Below are positions 35,913-44,319 of a stretch of 64,000 bases of DNA, in pieces. Below the pieces are notes generated by a model, which searched no databases, was not told the DNA's origin, and saw only the letters and a program-made list of their open reading frames with translations. How positions within the stretch are numbered: the stretch's first letter is position 1; each line of letters begins with the position of its first letter. Origin of the DNA: Acidobacteriota bacterium. GTDB taxonomy: Bacteria; Acidobacteriota; Blastocatellia; RBC074. The position numbers and the translations under genes are program-made. The DNA lies in assembly GCA_018268995.1 (NCBI GenBank), contig JAFDVL010000041.1, positions 1 to 64,000 of the forward strand. Direction: 5' to 3'.

Positions 35913-35980
35913 GAACCGGCCTATTGGAAAAACACGGGCAGCACGGTAAGATGAACGCATTCTCAAGGAGGTTATGAAAC

Positions 35981-36352
35981 GTGCCGAATCCTTTTACCAT
36001 TAGCACTACACATCAGAACAATATTTCAATTATCACCCTCGATGGATTTGTTGATGCCCACACCGCCCCTCAATTTGAAAATGCCGTCCAAACGGAGTTG
36101 GAAGCAGGCAATGTTCGCATTGTCGTGGATTGCAGCAAGCTGAATTACATTTCGTCTGCGGGCCTTGGCGTTTTCATGAGTTTCATCGAAGAAGTGCGTG
36201 ACCTGAACGGTGACATCAAAATTAGTGGCCTCGTTCCCAAAGTCAGACATACGTTTGAAATTCTCGGCTTCCATGATTTGTTTGAAATGTCAGAGGATTT
36301 GAACTCTGCGCTTGCCAGCTTTTCCGCAGCGCAATCTGCGAAGGAGGGCTAA
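35981..36352 (+). CDS. STAS-domain anti-anti-sigma factor
   Basis: A 123-residue STAS protein of the SpoIIAA/RsbV type. VVDCSKLNYISSAGLGVFMS holds the phosphorylatable serine (Ser58 or Ser59) in the usual position. Unphosphorylated protein would bind the kinase encoded next and free its partner; SpoIIE-type phosphatases reverse the phosphorylation. The start is GTG at 35981, nine bases after AAGGAGG; a nearer ATG at 35974 is in another frame and soon stops. One base separates its stop from the kinase ATG, so the two are coupled. Confidence 0.92.
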   Translation: MPNPFTISTTHQNNISIITLDGFVDAHTAPQFENAVQTELEAGNVRIVVDCSKLNYISSAGLGVFMSFIEEVRDLNGDIKISGLVPKVRHTFEILGFHDLFEMSEDLNSALASFSAAQSAKEG

Positions 36353-36353
36353 A

Positions 36354-36788
36354 ATGGCAGCAATCGAACGTGCATTTACCTTACAAGTGCCTTCATCCAC
36401 AGAAAACCTGGCATTAATTCGCGAGTTTGTCACCACCGTTGGTCAACAGGCGGGACTGACCGAAGCAGAAATCGGGAAAATTGAACTGGCAGTGGATGAG
36501 GCCTGTGCCAATGTTATCGAACATGCCTATGGCCACGATGAGTCTAAAGAAGTCATCATCCGGGCCAATATTGACGATGACAGCATCACCTTTGAAATCG
36601 TAGACACGGGAAAAGGTTTTGATCCAAATAAGATTGCCCAGGAAGAACTCGAAAAACTAATTCAAGATCGTAAAGATGGTGGCCTGGGGATGCGTCTGAT
36701 CAAAAAACTGATGGACGAAGTGCAATATGAAATCGTCCCCGGCCAGAAGAATGAACTGCGGATGATTAAGCGGATTCGCAAAGCGTAG
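36354..36788 (+). CDS. RsbW-like anti-sigma factor / serine kinase
   Basis: A 144-residue GHKL ATPase. The N box is ELAVDEACANVIEHAYG, G1 is DTGKGFD and G2 is GGLGMRLIKKLMD. Such proteins phosphorylate the STAS partner and sequester either a sigma factor or another target. ATG 36354 follows GGAGG inside the end of the STAS gene; an upstream in-frame start overlaps that gene and is less likely. No sigma factor gene is visible nearby, so the final target may be encoded elsewhere. Confidence 0.92.
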   Translation: MAAIERAFTLQVPSSTENLALIREFVTTVGQQAGLTEAEIGKIELAVDEACANVIEHAYGHDESKEVIIRANIDDDSITFEIVDTGKGFDPNKIAQEELEKLIQDRKDGGLGMRLIKKLMDEVQYEIVPGQKNELRMIKRIRKA

Positions 36789-36797
36789 GATGTAGGT

Positions 36798-36916
36798 GTA
36801 TTGACAACTTAGGTTAGAAACCTATGCGGAGTAACAAACAAGATGTTTGTTGTACATTGACTGCGAAGAGGTAGCGCAAACATCCTGTTTGCGCCTCCAA
36901 CTTAACTTGGCAATAC
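36798..36916 (-). repeat. 119-bp MITE-like element, copy 2 (inverted)
   Basis: Reverse-complement copy of the element at 34277-34395. It has the same ends (GTATTGACAA and GGCAATAC) and both internal hairpins. It sits between the RsbW-like gene and the next SpoIIE gene. The flanks contain related GTAGGAT direct repeats, so a target duplication cannot be read with certainty. Confidence 0.85.
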
Positions 36917-37030
36917 ATGTAGGATCTAAGTCTAGGATGTAGGATTTGGATGTAGGATTTGGGGGAAGACTCTTCTGGTAATTCATAAATCCGCCTCTCT
37001 AAATCTCAGATCCTGCATCCTTTTCACTTT

Positions 37031-38692
37031 ATGTCTCAATCACTCGGAACATCACATTTAGAAGCACTACTTGAATCAGCCCAGTTATTACACGCCTCGT
37101 TGGATTTGGATGATTTGCTCAAGCATTTACTGCGAACCGTCATGGGTCGTCTGGTGGTAGGGAAAGGGCTAATTGCCGTAGGGACAGAAAGCAGTCATCG
37201 CCTGGCGCTGGTCAGGGGGTTTCCGAAACTGAAGACGGGGGAAATTTTCGACCCAAATGATGCGCGCGAGGCGGGAGTCCATCTGATCTTACCGATTGGC
37301 GATGAATCACAGCCCATCGGCTACCTGGGCATCGGACGTCCGGCCAAAGGAGATGTTGACGAAGAGGAAATCGAATTTCTCAATGCGCTGCTCGGCATTG
37401 CAGCCAGCGGTATCGAAAATGCCCGCGCGCATACTGAAGCACAACAGCTCAATCATGACCTGGATCAAAAAGTGCAGGAACTGCGCGCGCTGCTGGATTT
37501 GGTGCGTGGCCTGACCTCTGCCATTGAACCCGAAGAAATCGCTCAATTGTTAGCGCTGACATTGGCAGGCCGTTGGGCCGTGCGTAAGTACGGCATTGCA
37601 GCCTGGAAAGAAGGACATCCAAGCGTTACACGCCAGAAGGGATTCGAGCTAACTCACATTGACGAGTACAAGGACTTCATTGATTCAATGCAGGAAAGTC
37701 TGCGCATTGAGGAGTTGCCGGAAGGTAACTTAAAAGAATCCCTCCTCGCCCAACAAGCGCAGATATTCTTCCCTATCCGATCCAACGATTTATCTACGGG
37801 CGGCTTCGTGGTGCTGGGCGCACGTCCCGGCAAACTAATCTATTCCGAGGCCGATCACGAATTCGGCGCGGGTCTGGTCGCACAAGCCGCCGTCGCTTTC
37901 GATAATTCGTGGTTCATCAAAGAAACCATCCAGCGCAAAAAACTGGAACAGGAATTGGAACTCGCAGCAGGCATCCAATCCACTTTGTTTCCCGCCGCCA
38001 TTCCACGCCTTCACAATTTCGACTTAGCCGCCCGAAATCGTCCTGCGCGACAATGCGGCGGAGATTATTACGACGCGCTGCCTGTGGCGGCAAACAAACC
38101 GACAGACCCGCATTTGATCTGTGTCGCCGACGTGTCAGGCAAAGGACTGCCCGCGTCTCTGTTGATGAGCAATATCCAGGCAACATTGCGTGCGTTGCTT
38201 GGTCGAATTCCCTCTTTGACAGAATTGGCGGCGCACACGAACGAGTTGCTGTATGCAACAACGCCATCGAATAAATATGTCACGGGCGTCCTGCTGCAAA
38301 TTGATCCCGTCAGTGGCAAATGTGTCTATGTCAGCGCAGGCCACACGGATTGCCTGTTGTTGCGCGCCAATGGTGAGGCAGAATGGATTCGCGCGACGGG
38401 CACACCGCTCGGATTGATTCCGATGATGCCGTACGAAGAACAAAGTTTTGAAGTCCATACTGGCGACATTATTGCCTTGTTTTCTGACGGCGTGACTGAG
38501 GCGCAGGACATCAAAGAAGAGGAATACGGCGAACAGCGTGTTGCCGATTTCATGCGCGGAATTGCTCACGAATCAGCGGCTGTAATTGTGGACAAAATCT
38601 TCGACGAAGTAGATCGCTTTGCCGGAGCTGCACCGCAATACGACGACATCACGTTGTTTGTGCTGAAACGAACGGAAGGAACCGTATCGTAG
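37031..38692 (+). CDS. GAF-domain SpoIIE phosphatase (RsbU-like)
   Basis: A 553-residue cytoplasmic protein. Two GAF-like sensor domains cover about 5-135 and 155-300, joined by a short coiled segment (QQLNHDLDQKVQELRALLDL); then a linker (RKKLEQELELAAGIQSTL) and a SpoIIE/PP2C domain with intact motifs CGGDYYDA, VADVSGKGLPASL, FSDGVTEAQD and QYDDITLFVL. With the STAS and kinase genes 242 bases upstream it forms a partner-switching set, this being the phosphatase that reactivates the STAS protein. There is no membrane segment, so the input is likely a cytoplasmic ligand or partner. The gap upstream contains the inverted 119-bp element and simple GTAGGATTTG repeats. Confidence 0.88.
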   Translation: MSQSLGTSHLEALLESAQLLHASLDLDDLLKHLLRTVMGRLVVGKGLIAVGTESSHRLALVRGFPKLKTGEIFDPNDAREAGVHLILPIGDESQPIGYLGIGRPAKGDVDEEEIEFLNALLGIAASGIENARAHTEAQQLNHDLDQKVQELRALLDLVRGLTSAIEPEEIAQLLALTLAGRWAVRKYGIAAWKEGHPSVTRQKGFELTHIDEYKDFIDSMQESLRIEELPEGNLKESLLAQQAQIFFPIRSNDLSTGGFVVLGARPGKLIYSEADHEFGAGLVAQAAVAFDNSWFIKETIQRKKLEQELELAAGIQSTLFPAAIPRLHNFDLAARNRPARQCGGDYYDALPVAANKPTDPHLICVADVSGKGLPASLLMSNIQATLRALLGRIPSLTELAAHTNELLYATTPSNKYVTGVLLQIDPVSGKCVYVSAGHTDCLLLRANGEAEWIRATGTPLGLIPMMPYEEQSFEVHTGDIIALFSDGVTEAQDIKEEEYGEQRVADFMRGIAHESAAVIVDKIFDEVDRFAGAAPQYDDITLFVLKRTEGTVS

Positions 38693-38708
38693 ACTGCCCC
38701 TATCTGAT

Positions 38709-39614
38709 ATGAACCCCACGCGCCGTGAATTTCTGTCCTCCCTCGCCGTCGCAACAATTGCTTCTCAATCACAATCCAAATCCTTGCGCCTGGGTGGCCC
38801 GGTGTTCCTGAAAAGCGACGATCCGATAGAACTCGCCCGTGAACATCGTCGCTTAGGATACAGTGCAGCGTATTGCCCAAACGTTCGGCTTTCAGAAACC
38901 GACAAACTCAAGGCGATTGAAAAAGCTTTTGCTGCCGAAAACGTCGTCATTGCCGAAGTCGGCGCATGGCGCAATATGCTGGAAGCCGATGCACAAAAAC
39001 GACGCGAGAACATGGGATACATTATCGAACGCCTGGCGATTGCAGAGGCTGTCAATGCTCGCAACTGCGTCAACATTGGTGGCTCGTTCAATCCCAAACA
39101 ATGGGACGGCCCCGATCCGCGCAACGTGACGAAAGAATTCTTTGACGCGACCGTCGAAAATTGCCGCAAGGTCATTGACGCTGTAAAGCCCAAACGCACC
39201 AAATTCACGATTGAAATGATGGGCTGGAGCTTGCCCAATAGTCCTGATTCGTACGTGCAGTTATTCAAGGCCGTGAACCGTCCCGCCTTCGGTGTTCACG
39301 TAGACATTTGCAACATCATCAACAGCCCCGACCGCTTTTATCGCAGTGGCGATTTGATCGCAGAAACCTTCCGTAAGCTCGGTCAGTGGGTCTGTTCCTG
39401 CCACGCGAAGGATTTGGCAGGCAGGAATGTGCATTTCATTGAGACCATTCCCGGTCGCGGCGGCGTGGATTATCGCGCGTATTTGCGGGGCATTATGCAA
39501 TATGCGCCTGATGCGCCGCTGATGCTCGAACATTTGAGCAAACCGGAAGAATATGAGGAAGGCAAAGAATACATAAAGCACATCGCCAATGAACTGGGGA
39601 TTCGCACTGCTTGA
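38709..39614 (+). CDS. Tat-exported sugar phosphate isomerase/epimerase-like TIM barrel
   Basis: A 301-residue xylose-isomerase-like TIM-barrel protein (AP endonuclease 2 / sugar isomerase-epimerase superfamily). The N terminus, TRREFLSSLAVATIASQSQS, is a twin-arginine signal. Likely metal-binding residues are in VNIGGSFNPKQW, IEMMGWSLPN (Glu), GVHVDICNIIN (His, Asp) and CSCHAKDLAG (His). The product could be periplasmic. It starts 16 bases after the SpoIIE stop and is followed by a hairpin-rich gap, so it may be cotranscribed with the SpoIIE gene although function differs. Substrate is not identifiable. Confidence 0.8.
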   Translation: MNPTRREFLSSLAVATIASQSQSKSLRLGGPVFLKSDDPIELAREHRRLGYSAAYCPNVRLSETDKLKAIEKAFAAENVVIAEVGAWRNMLEADAQKRRENMGYIIERLAIAEAVNARNCVNIGGSFNPKQWDGPDPRNVTKEFFDATVENCRKVIDAVKPKRTKFTIEMMGWSLPNSPDSYVQLFKAVNRPAFGVHVDICNIINSPDRFYRSGDLIAETFRKLGQWVCSCHAKDLAGRNVHFIETIPGRGGVDYRAYLRGIMQYAPDAPLMLEHLSKPEEYEEGKEYIKHIANELGIRTA

Positions 39615-39624
39615 GAAATTATTT

Positions 39625-39721
39625 AGCCCGACTGGTCGGGCTTTCCTGTTGGGCGATCAGGCCAGTCGTTTGACGACTGGCCTTAAGGGCGAACCTGCTT
39701 TATAGCCCGTTTGAGCGGGCT
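39625..39721. terminator. Three hairpins after the TIM-barrel gene
   Basis: First AGCCCGACTGGTCGGGCT (39625-39642) with eight-base arms followed by TT, terminator-like; then GGCCAGTCG/CGACTGGCC (39660-39682); then AGCCCGTTTGAGCGGGCT (39704-39721). The first ends the upstream operon on the plus strand. The others may be repeats of short palindromic elements in this gap. Confidence 0.5.
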
Positions 39722-39867
39722 TGCCACGAAAGCTTAAGCCGGAGCAGAAAGGACGTTGAAACGCCCTATGCAATGAATCGCTTTTATCGCCAACCGTCGA
39801 ACGGCTGGCCTATTTGCCGCAAGGGCGGAAAGCCGTATGAACACGGCTAACTTACTACGAAATCGTT

Positions 39868-40932
39868 ATGAAAATTGCAGGCATCAATTTCGATCACTTT
39901 CACATGGGCGATTTGCTGCGGATGGCACACGAACATCCGACCGCCGAAATTGTTGGCATTTCGGATGAACAGCCTGAACGAATGATGGACGCAGCGCGCA
40001 ATTTTGGGATTCCCGAAAACCGCGTTTACACCGACTATCGCCAATGTCTCGAAGAAACCAAACCCGACGTCGTGATTCTCTGCCCCGCGACCGCAAAACA
40101 CGCCGAATGGGTGGAGAAGGTTGCACCGTACAATGTTCACATCCTGATGGAAAAGCCGTTTGCCGCTTCGCTGGCGGACGCGGATCGAATGATTGCTGCG
40201 ATGCAAACAACTGGCAAAATGCTGGCGATCAATTGGCCGCTCGTCTGGGTTCCCGCGCATCGCACCGCCAAGCGATTGATTGACGAAGGCACGATTGGCG
40301 ACGTCATCGAAGTACATTTTTATGACGGCAATCGCGGCCCGCTTTATCACCTCGCCGACAAAGTCGAAGTTTCCGAAGCCGAAGTCCAGGCGAAAAAACC
40401 ACACAGTTGGTTCTACAAAAAATCCCACGGCGGCGGTTCGTTGCTGGATTATTTAGGCTATGGCACGACGCTCGGCACGTGGTATCACAATGGCAAAGCG
40501 CCGCTGGAAGTCACGACTGTGACCAACGAAACGCCCGGCATCGAAGTGGACGAACACAGCATCACGATTGCGCGCTACGATGTCGGACTGACGAAATTTG
40601 AAACGCGCTGGGGTACCTTCACCGATCCCTGGATCACGCAACCGCAACCGAAATGTGGCTTTGTTATTCGCGGCACGGACGGCACAATCAGCAGCTACGA
40701 TTACGAACTGACGATTCGCCTGCAAACCCGCACGCAATTCGAAGCATACGACGTTCCCGTAGATGAAATTCAACCGCCGTATCAAAACCCGATTCAGTAT
40801 TTCCTACATTGCCTGGAAACTGGCGAAGCAGTGACAGGGCCGTTGTCATTGGCTACGAGTCGCATCGGGCAACAGATCGTGGATTCAGCAGTGTTGAGCG
40901 CGAGCGAAAAACGAACGGTGAGTTTATCGTAA
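39868..40932 (+). CDS. Gfo/Idh/MocA-family oxidoreductase
   Basis: A 354-residue NAD(P)-dependent oxidoreductase. The N terminus has a Rossmann fold lacking a classical GxGxxG (MKIAGINFDHFHMGDLLRMA). The cofactor/catalytic segment is HILMEKPFAASLADADRMI, with Lys of EKP the usual catalytic residue, and the C-terminal half carries the family's substrate domain (SWFYKKSHGGGSLLDYLGYG). No signal peptide, so cytosolic. It opens a run of sugar-type genes; the next oxidoreductase follows after a repeat element. Confidence 0.85.
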   Translation: MKIAGINFDHFHMGDLLRMAHEHPTAEIVGISDEQPERMMDAARNFGIPENRVYTDYRQCLEETKPDVVILCPATAKHAEWVEKVAPYNVHILMEKPFAASLADADRMIAAMQTTGKMLAINWPLVWVPAHRTAKRLIDEGTIGDVIEVHFYDGNRGPLYHLADKVEVSEAEVQAKKPHSWFYKKSHGGGSLLDYLGYGTTLGTWYHNGKAPLEVTTVTNETPGIEVDEHSITIARYDVGLTKFETRWGTFTDPWITQPQPKCGFVIRGTDGTISSYDYELTIRLQTRTQFEAYDVPVDEIQPPYQNPIQYFLHCLETGEAVTGPLSLATSRIGQQIVDSAVLSASEKRTVSLS

Positions 40933-40946
40933 AACGCGAAGCGCCC

Positions 40947-41041
40947 GGGAGCGCACGCGGCTCGCGTGCTAAGCCGCGGATAGGCGAAACTTCCAAGGAG
41001 ATTGCTCCTCAAACCTCGGCACGCGAGCCGCGTACGCTCCC
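40947..41041. repeat. GGGAGCGCA palindromic element, copy 1
   Basis: Arms of 23 bases: left 40947-40969 begins GGGAGCGCACGCGGCTCGCG; right 41019-41041 is its complement with one mismatch. It lies between two Gfo/Idh/MocA genes, ending 15 bases before the second start, and so may shape its mRNA leader. Confidence 0.75.
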
Positions 41042-41056
41042 AGTGCAAATAAATTT

Positions 41057-42175
41057 ATGCCCGAAGAATTAGCCGACAATTACGGCTTAGCCAAAATCGA
41101 AACGACGAAACAAATCGCCGCACCCGATTTACCGTATCAACCACGCAATCCGAAAACATACAATCCACCTATCGGATTGATCGGATGCGGCGGCATTTCA
41201 TCGCAGCATCTGAACGCCTACAAACTTGCAGGCTTCAATGTTGTTGCGCTCTGTGATCGCAACGAACACAAAGCGCGCGAGCGTCAGCAACAATTTTACC
41301 CTGATGCGTTCGTCACAACCGATTACCGTGACGTGCTCAAACGTGACGAAATCGAAGTCGTAGATGTAACGCCGCATCCGGCTGATCGTATTCCAATCAT
41401 CGAAGACGCCATCACCACAGGCAAACATATCCTGTCGCAAAAGCCGTTCGTGACCGATTTGGATGTTGGCGAGCGATTGATTGAATTCGCAAACAAGCGT
41501 GGCATCAAACTCGCAGTCAATCAAAATGGTCGTTACGCGCCACATTTTAGCTACATCCGCAATGTGATCAGGGCTGGTTTGATCGGCGATATTGTCAGCA
41601 CGAATTTCACATTGCATTGGGATCACAACTGGATTATCGGGACGCCGTTTGAAGAGATTCACGATCTGATCTTATATGACTTCGGCGTGCATTGGTTTGA
41701 TATGATGGCGTGTATTTTCGGCCAACGCGAAGCCAAGCGCGTGCAGGCAATAACTGTGCGCGGCATTGGTCAAAAAGCGCGTCCGCCAATGCTCGCCAGT
41801 GCCCTGATTGAATTCGATGGCGGCATTGCTTCGTTGCATTTCAATGCTAATGTGACACACGGGCAACAGGATCGAACGTACGTCGCAGGCTCGCGCGGAT
41901 CAATTGAAAGCATTGGCCCCAGCTTGTCGGAACAAGCGGTCACGCTTTACACTGCCGATGGTTTCGCCAAGCCCGATTTGCAAGGCACCTGGTTTTTGCA
42001 AGGCTTTCACGGCACGATGGCCGAACTGCTCTGCGCGATTGAAGAAGACCGCGAACCACACAATAATGCGCGCACCAACTTGCGCGGACTCGCATTGTGT
42101 TTCGCAGCTATTGCTTCGGCCTCGCAGGGAATGCCGAAAGTGCCAGGCTCAATTCGCAAGTTGCCAATTCGATAA
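41057..42175 (+). CDS. Gfo/Idh/MocA-family oxidoreductase
   Basis: A 372-residue oxidoreductase with an N-terminal extension of about 35 residues, then the Rossmann motif IGLIGCGGISSQHLNAYKLA, the cofactor segment HILSQKPFVTDLDVGERLIE (Gln-Lys-Pro in place of the more usual Glu-Lys-Pro), and the substrate domain with LYDFGVHWFDMMACIFGQ. No signal peptide. It has no obvious ribosome binding site, and the upstream palindrome ends just before. Its stop is 41 bases before the SIS-domain gene. It probably oxidises a sugar or cyclitol; the precise substrate is unknown. Confidence 0.85.
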   Translation: MPEELADNYGLAKIETTKQIAAPDLPYQPRNPKTYNPPIGLIGCGGISSQHLNAYKLAGFNVVALCDRNEHKARERQQQFYPDAFVTTDYRDVLKRDEIEVVDVTPHPADRIPIIEDAITTGKHILSQKPFVTDLDVGERLIEFANKRGIKLAVNQNGRYAPHFSYIRNVIRAGLIGDIVSTNFTLHWDHNWIIGTPFEEIHDLILYDFGVHWFDMMACIFGQREAKRVQAITVRGIGQKARPPMLASALIEFDGGIASLHFNANVTHGQQDRTYVAGSRGSIESIGPSLSEQAVTLYTADGFAKPDLQGTWFLQGFHGTMAELLCAIEEDREPHNNARTNLRGLALCFAAIASASQGMPKVPGSIRKLPIR

Positions 42176-42216
42176 CGAATCATCTCAAATTTCAAATTTC
42201 AAATCGTAAATCATTC

Positions 42217-42987
42217 ATGACTGCTTCACTCACATACTTTGAAAAAACGCTCGCTCTCCTACAAAAGCTCAAAGACACGCAACTCGACAACATTGAACAG
42301 GCTGCGCAAATTTGCACGAACAGCATTGCGAACAAAGGCTTGGTCTTTCTGTTCGGCAACGGCCATTCGCGGATGATGTGTGAAGAGATGACACCGCGTC
42401 AGGGCTGCTTTGTCGGCTTTGTAGCAATGGTCGAACTCGCGCTGTCAAATCACGCGAACATCGTTGGCACGAACGGATTACGCGCTCCACTGCATCTCGA
42501 AAAATATGAAGGCTATGCCGAAGAGATTCTGAAAGGCTTTGGCTTCGGGCCAAACGACGCGATGATTGTGATTTCGACGAGCGGCATTCGCCCGGTGATT
42601 GTCGAAATGGCGATGGGCGCGCGCAAACGCGGGCTTCCGGTGATCGGCATTTGCTCGCGCACGCACTGCGAACAATCGGTCGCGGCGCATTCGTCAGGCA
42701 GTAAGTTGATAGATGTAGCGGATGTGTTGATTGATAACTGCTGTCCCGCAGGCGACACCATCGTTGAATTAGAGGGCTTGGAATGGCGCACCGGGCCGAC
42801 GTCAACCGTGACCGGCGGAATGATTATCAATATGCTGCGCAGTCGCACGGCTGAACTGTTACTCGAACGCGGCGTAAAGCCGATTATGCTGCCCTCCCAT
42901 CAATTCGTCGGCAATACAAGTGCGGCGGAACAGTTGGAGCAATTTTATGAAGGCTATCGCAAGAGCCTTGCGCATTTGTATCAATGA
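42217..42987 (+). CDS. SIS-domain phosphosugar-binding protein
   Basis: A 256-residue sugar isomerase (SIS) domain protein, related to uncharacterised YhcN/GmhA-like phosphosugar-binding proteins. Motifs include VFLFGNGHSRMMCEEM, VISTSGIRPVIVEMA (Ser/Thr sugar-phosphate loop) and VLIDNCCPAGDTIVELEG. Start at ATG 42217 gives a normal N-terminal helix; the upstream frame overlaps the preceding gene. It lies in a set of sugar oxidoreductases, which suggests aldose/ketose phosphate handling. The region before the start is A/T-rich AAATTTC repeats without a clear ribosome site. Confidence 0.82.
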   Translation: MTASLTYFEKTLALLQKLKDTQLDNIEQAAQICTNSIANKGLVFLFGNGHSRMMCEEMTPRQGCFVGFVAMVELALSNHANIVGTNGLRAPLHLEKYEGYAEEILKGFGFGPNDAMIVISTSGIRPVIVEMAMGARKRGLPVIGICSRTHCEQSVAAHSSGSKLIDVADVLIDNCCPAGDTIVELEGLEWRTGPTSTVTGGMIINMLRSRTAELLLERGVKPIMLPSHQFVGNTSAAEQLEQFYEGYRKSLAHLYQ

Positions 42988-42988
42988 A

Positions 42989-43063
42989 TGTACGACAGGC
43001 GGCTCGCCTGTCACGCTTCGCGATCAAATCACCAGCATTGACAGGCGGCTCGCCTGTCGTACA
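42989..43063. repeat. GACAGGCGGCTCGCCTGTC double-palindrome element
   Basis: The 19-bp palindrome GACAGGCGGCTCGCCTGTC occurs at 42994-43012 and 43040-43058, with TGTAC and GTACA at the outer ends, giving a 75-bp element with 24-base inverted ends that differ only in the loop. It starts two bases after the SIS-gene stop. Confidence 0.75.
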
Positions 43064-43074
43064 TTTTGCAACCT

Positions 43075-43536
43075 ATGGACACGCTACTGAAAAAACTCAA
43101 CCTCAAAGAAAACGAAAAAGTGCTGCTCGTCAATGTACCAAAAAACCTGAGCGCATTGACGGATGCTTTCAAAGCACAGGCGACCGTCAAGACCAAAACC
43201 AAAGCATCCGACGAGTTCACCTTCACGCTCGCCTTCGTCACAAAACAAGCCGAAGTAGATGAACTCGCGGCGACGATCACCCCGGTAACAAAGGGCGATG
43301 CCGCAGTCTGGTTTGCCTATCCGAAAGGTACCTCCAAAAACTATAAGTGCGAATTCAATCGTGACACGGGTTGGAGCAAGCTGGGCGAACTCGGATTTGA
43401 GCCAGTGCGAATGGTGGCGATTGATGAAGATTGGAGCGCGCTTCGTTTTCGTCGCGCCGAATTCATCAAGACGATGAAACGAGCCGAAAAGCACGCCCTC
43501 AGCGCCGCAGGCAAAGCTAAAACCAAAGCAAAATGA
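43075..43536 (+). CDS. Small conserved protein (DUF3052-like)
   Basis: A 153-residue cytoplasmic protein. AAVWFAYPKGTSKNYKCEFN and DTGWSKLGELGFEPVRMVAI are close to the DUF3052 consensus of uncharacterised actinobacterial and other proteins; recognition is from memory. The C terminus is Lys/Ala-rich (AAGKAKTKAK). ATG 43075 is preferred to a TTG at 43066; no strong ribosome binding site. Its stop overlaps the SDR start (ATGA), so the two are coupled. Confidence 0.68.
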   Translation: MDTLLKKLNLKENEKVLLVNVPKNLSALTDAFKAQATVKTKTKASDEFTFTLAFVTKQAEVDELAATITPVTKGDAAVWFAYPKGTSKNYKCEFNRDTGWSKLGELGFEPVRMVAIDEDWSALRFRRAEFIKTMKRAEKHALSAAGKAKTKAK

Positions 43537-44306
43537 ATCTGCTCATCACAGGCGCAACTGGCATCGCGGCGGCCACTGCAATGTTGGCAGCACAAGCAGG
43601 CGCGTCCGTGTTTATTGTCAGCTTGCATGAAAACGATTGCGCGGCCTTAGCCAATGAAATCAGGGCGACGGGCGGCGCTTGCGAATTTTACGCGGGCGAT
43701 TTAGTGCAGGAAGCAACGGCAATCAACGCCGTACAAAGTTGCGTCCAGCACTTCGGTCGCATTGACGCGCTCTTCAATGTCGCAGGGATTTCGGGACGCA
43801 AATTCGGCGATGGCCCATTGCACGAATGCTCTGAAAATGGTTGGGACATCACGATGAACACGAACGCGAAGACAACGTTTTTGATGTGTCGTGAAGTGCT
43901 AAAACAAATGCTGCAACAAGACGTGAATGAAGTTGGCTCGCGCGGCGCGATTTTGAATATGGCGAGCGTGCTGGCATTTGCGCCGGAGCCGAAGCATTTC
44001 GCCTCGCACGCCTACGCCGCGAGCAAAGGCGCGATCATCAGTTTGAGCCAAGCAATGGCGAGTTATTACGCGCCGCACAAGATTCGCGTGAACGCGATTG
44101 CACCGGGATTGATTCGCACGCCGATGAGTCAGCGCGCGCAAGATAATCCGGCAATTGTTGAGTTCATGAAAACCAAACAACCGCTGGCTGAAGATTTGTT
44201 GGAAGCGGATGAAGTAGCAAAGACCGCACTATTTTTATTGAGCGATCAGGCACGTCACATCACCGGGCAAGTTGTCGCAGTGGATGGCGGATGGAGCGTG
44301 AGTTAG
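43533..44306 (+). CDS. Short-chain dehydrogenase/reductase
   Basis: A 257-residue SDR. Cofactor motif TGATGIAAATAM, NAG-like motif NVAGISG, catalytic Ser145 (LNMASVLAF), Tyr161 and Lys165 (YAASK), and the C-terminal HITGQVVAVDGGWS typical of FabG-like and sugar/polyol dehydrogenases. Its ATG overlaps the preceding stop by four bases. In this gene run it may oxidise a sugar-derived alcohol, although no substrate can be set. Confidence 0.88.
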   Translation: MNLLITGATGIAAATAMLAAQAGASVFIVSLHENDCAALANEIRATGGACEFYAGDLVQEATAINAVQSCVQHFGRIDALFNVAGISGRKFGDGPLHECSENGWDITMNTNAKTTFLMCREVLKQMLQQDVNEVGSRGAILNMASVLAFAPEPKHFASHAYAASKGAIISLSQAMASYYAPHKIRVNAIAPGLIRTPMSQRAQDNPAIVEFMKTKQPLAEDLLEADEVAKTALFLLSDQARHITGQVVAVDGGWSVS

Positions 44307-44319
44307 ACTCATTACTTGT

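Noticed and set aside
34277..36916. Composite transposon bounded by the inverted 119-bp copies
   Set aside because: No transposase between the copies and the genes inside are ordinary; two separate insertions are more likely.
39847..40428. 193-codon minus-strand frame in the first Gfo/Idh/MocA gene
   Set aside because: Antisense to conserved family motifs and without ribosome binding site.
42097..42216. Upstream extension of the SIS-domain protein
   Set aside because: It overlaps the end of the previous gene and has no family match; the inner ATG gives the normal N terminus.
42994..43058. Possible CRISPR from two palindromic 19-mers
   Set aside because: Only two copies, 27-base gap, closed by inverted ends; fits a REP-type element.
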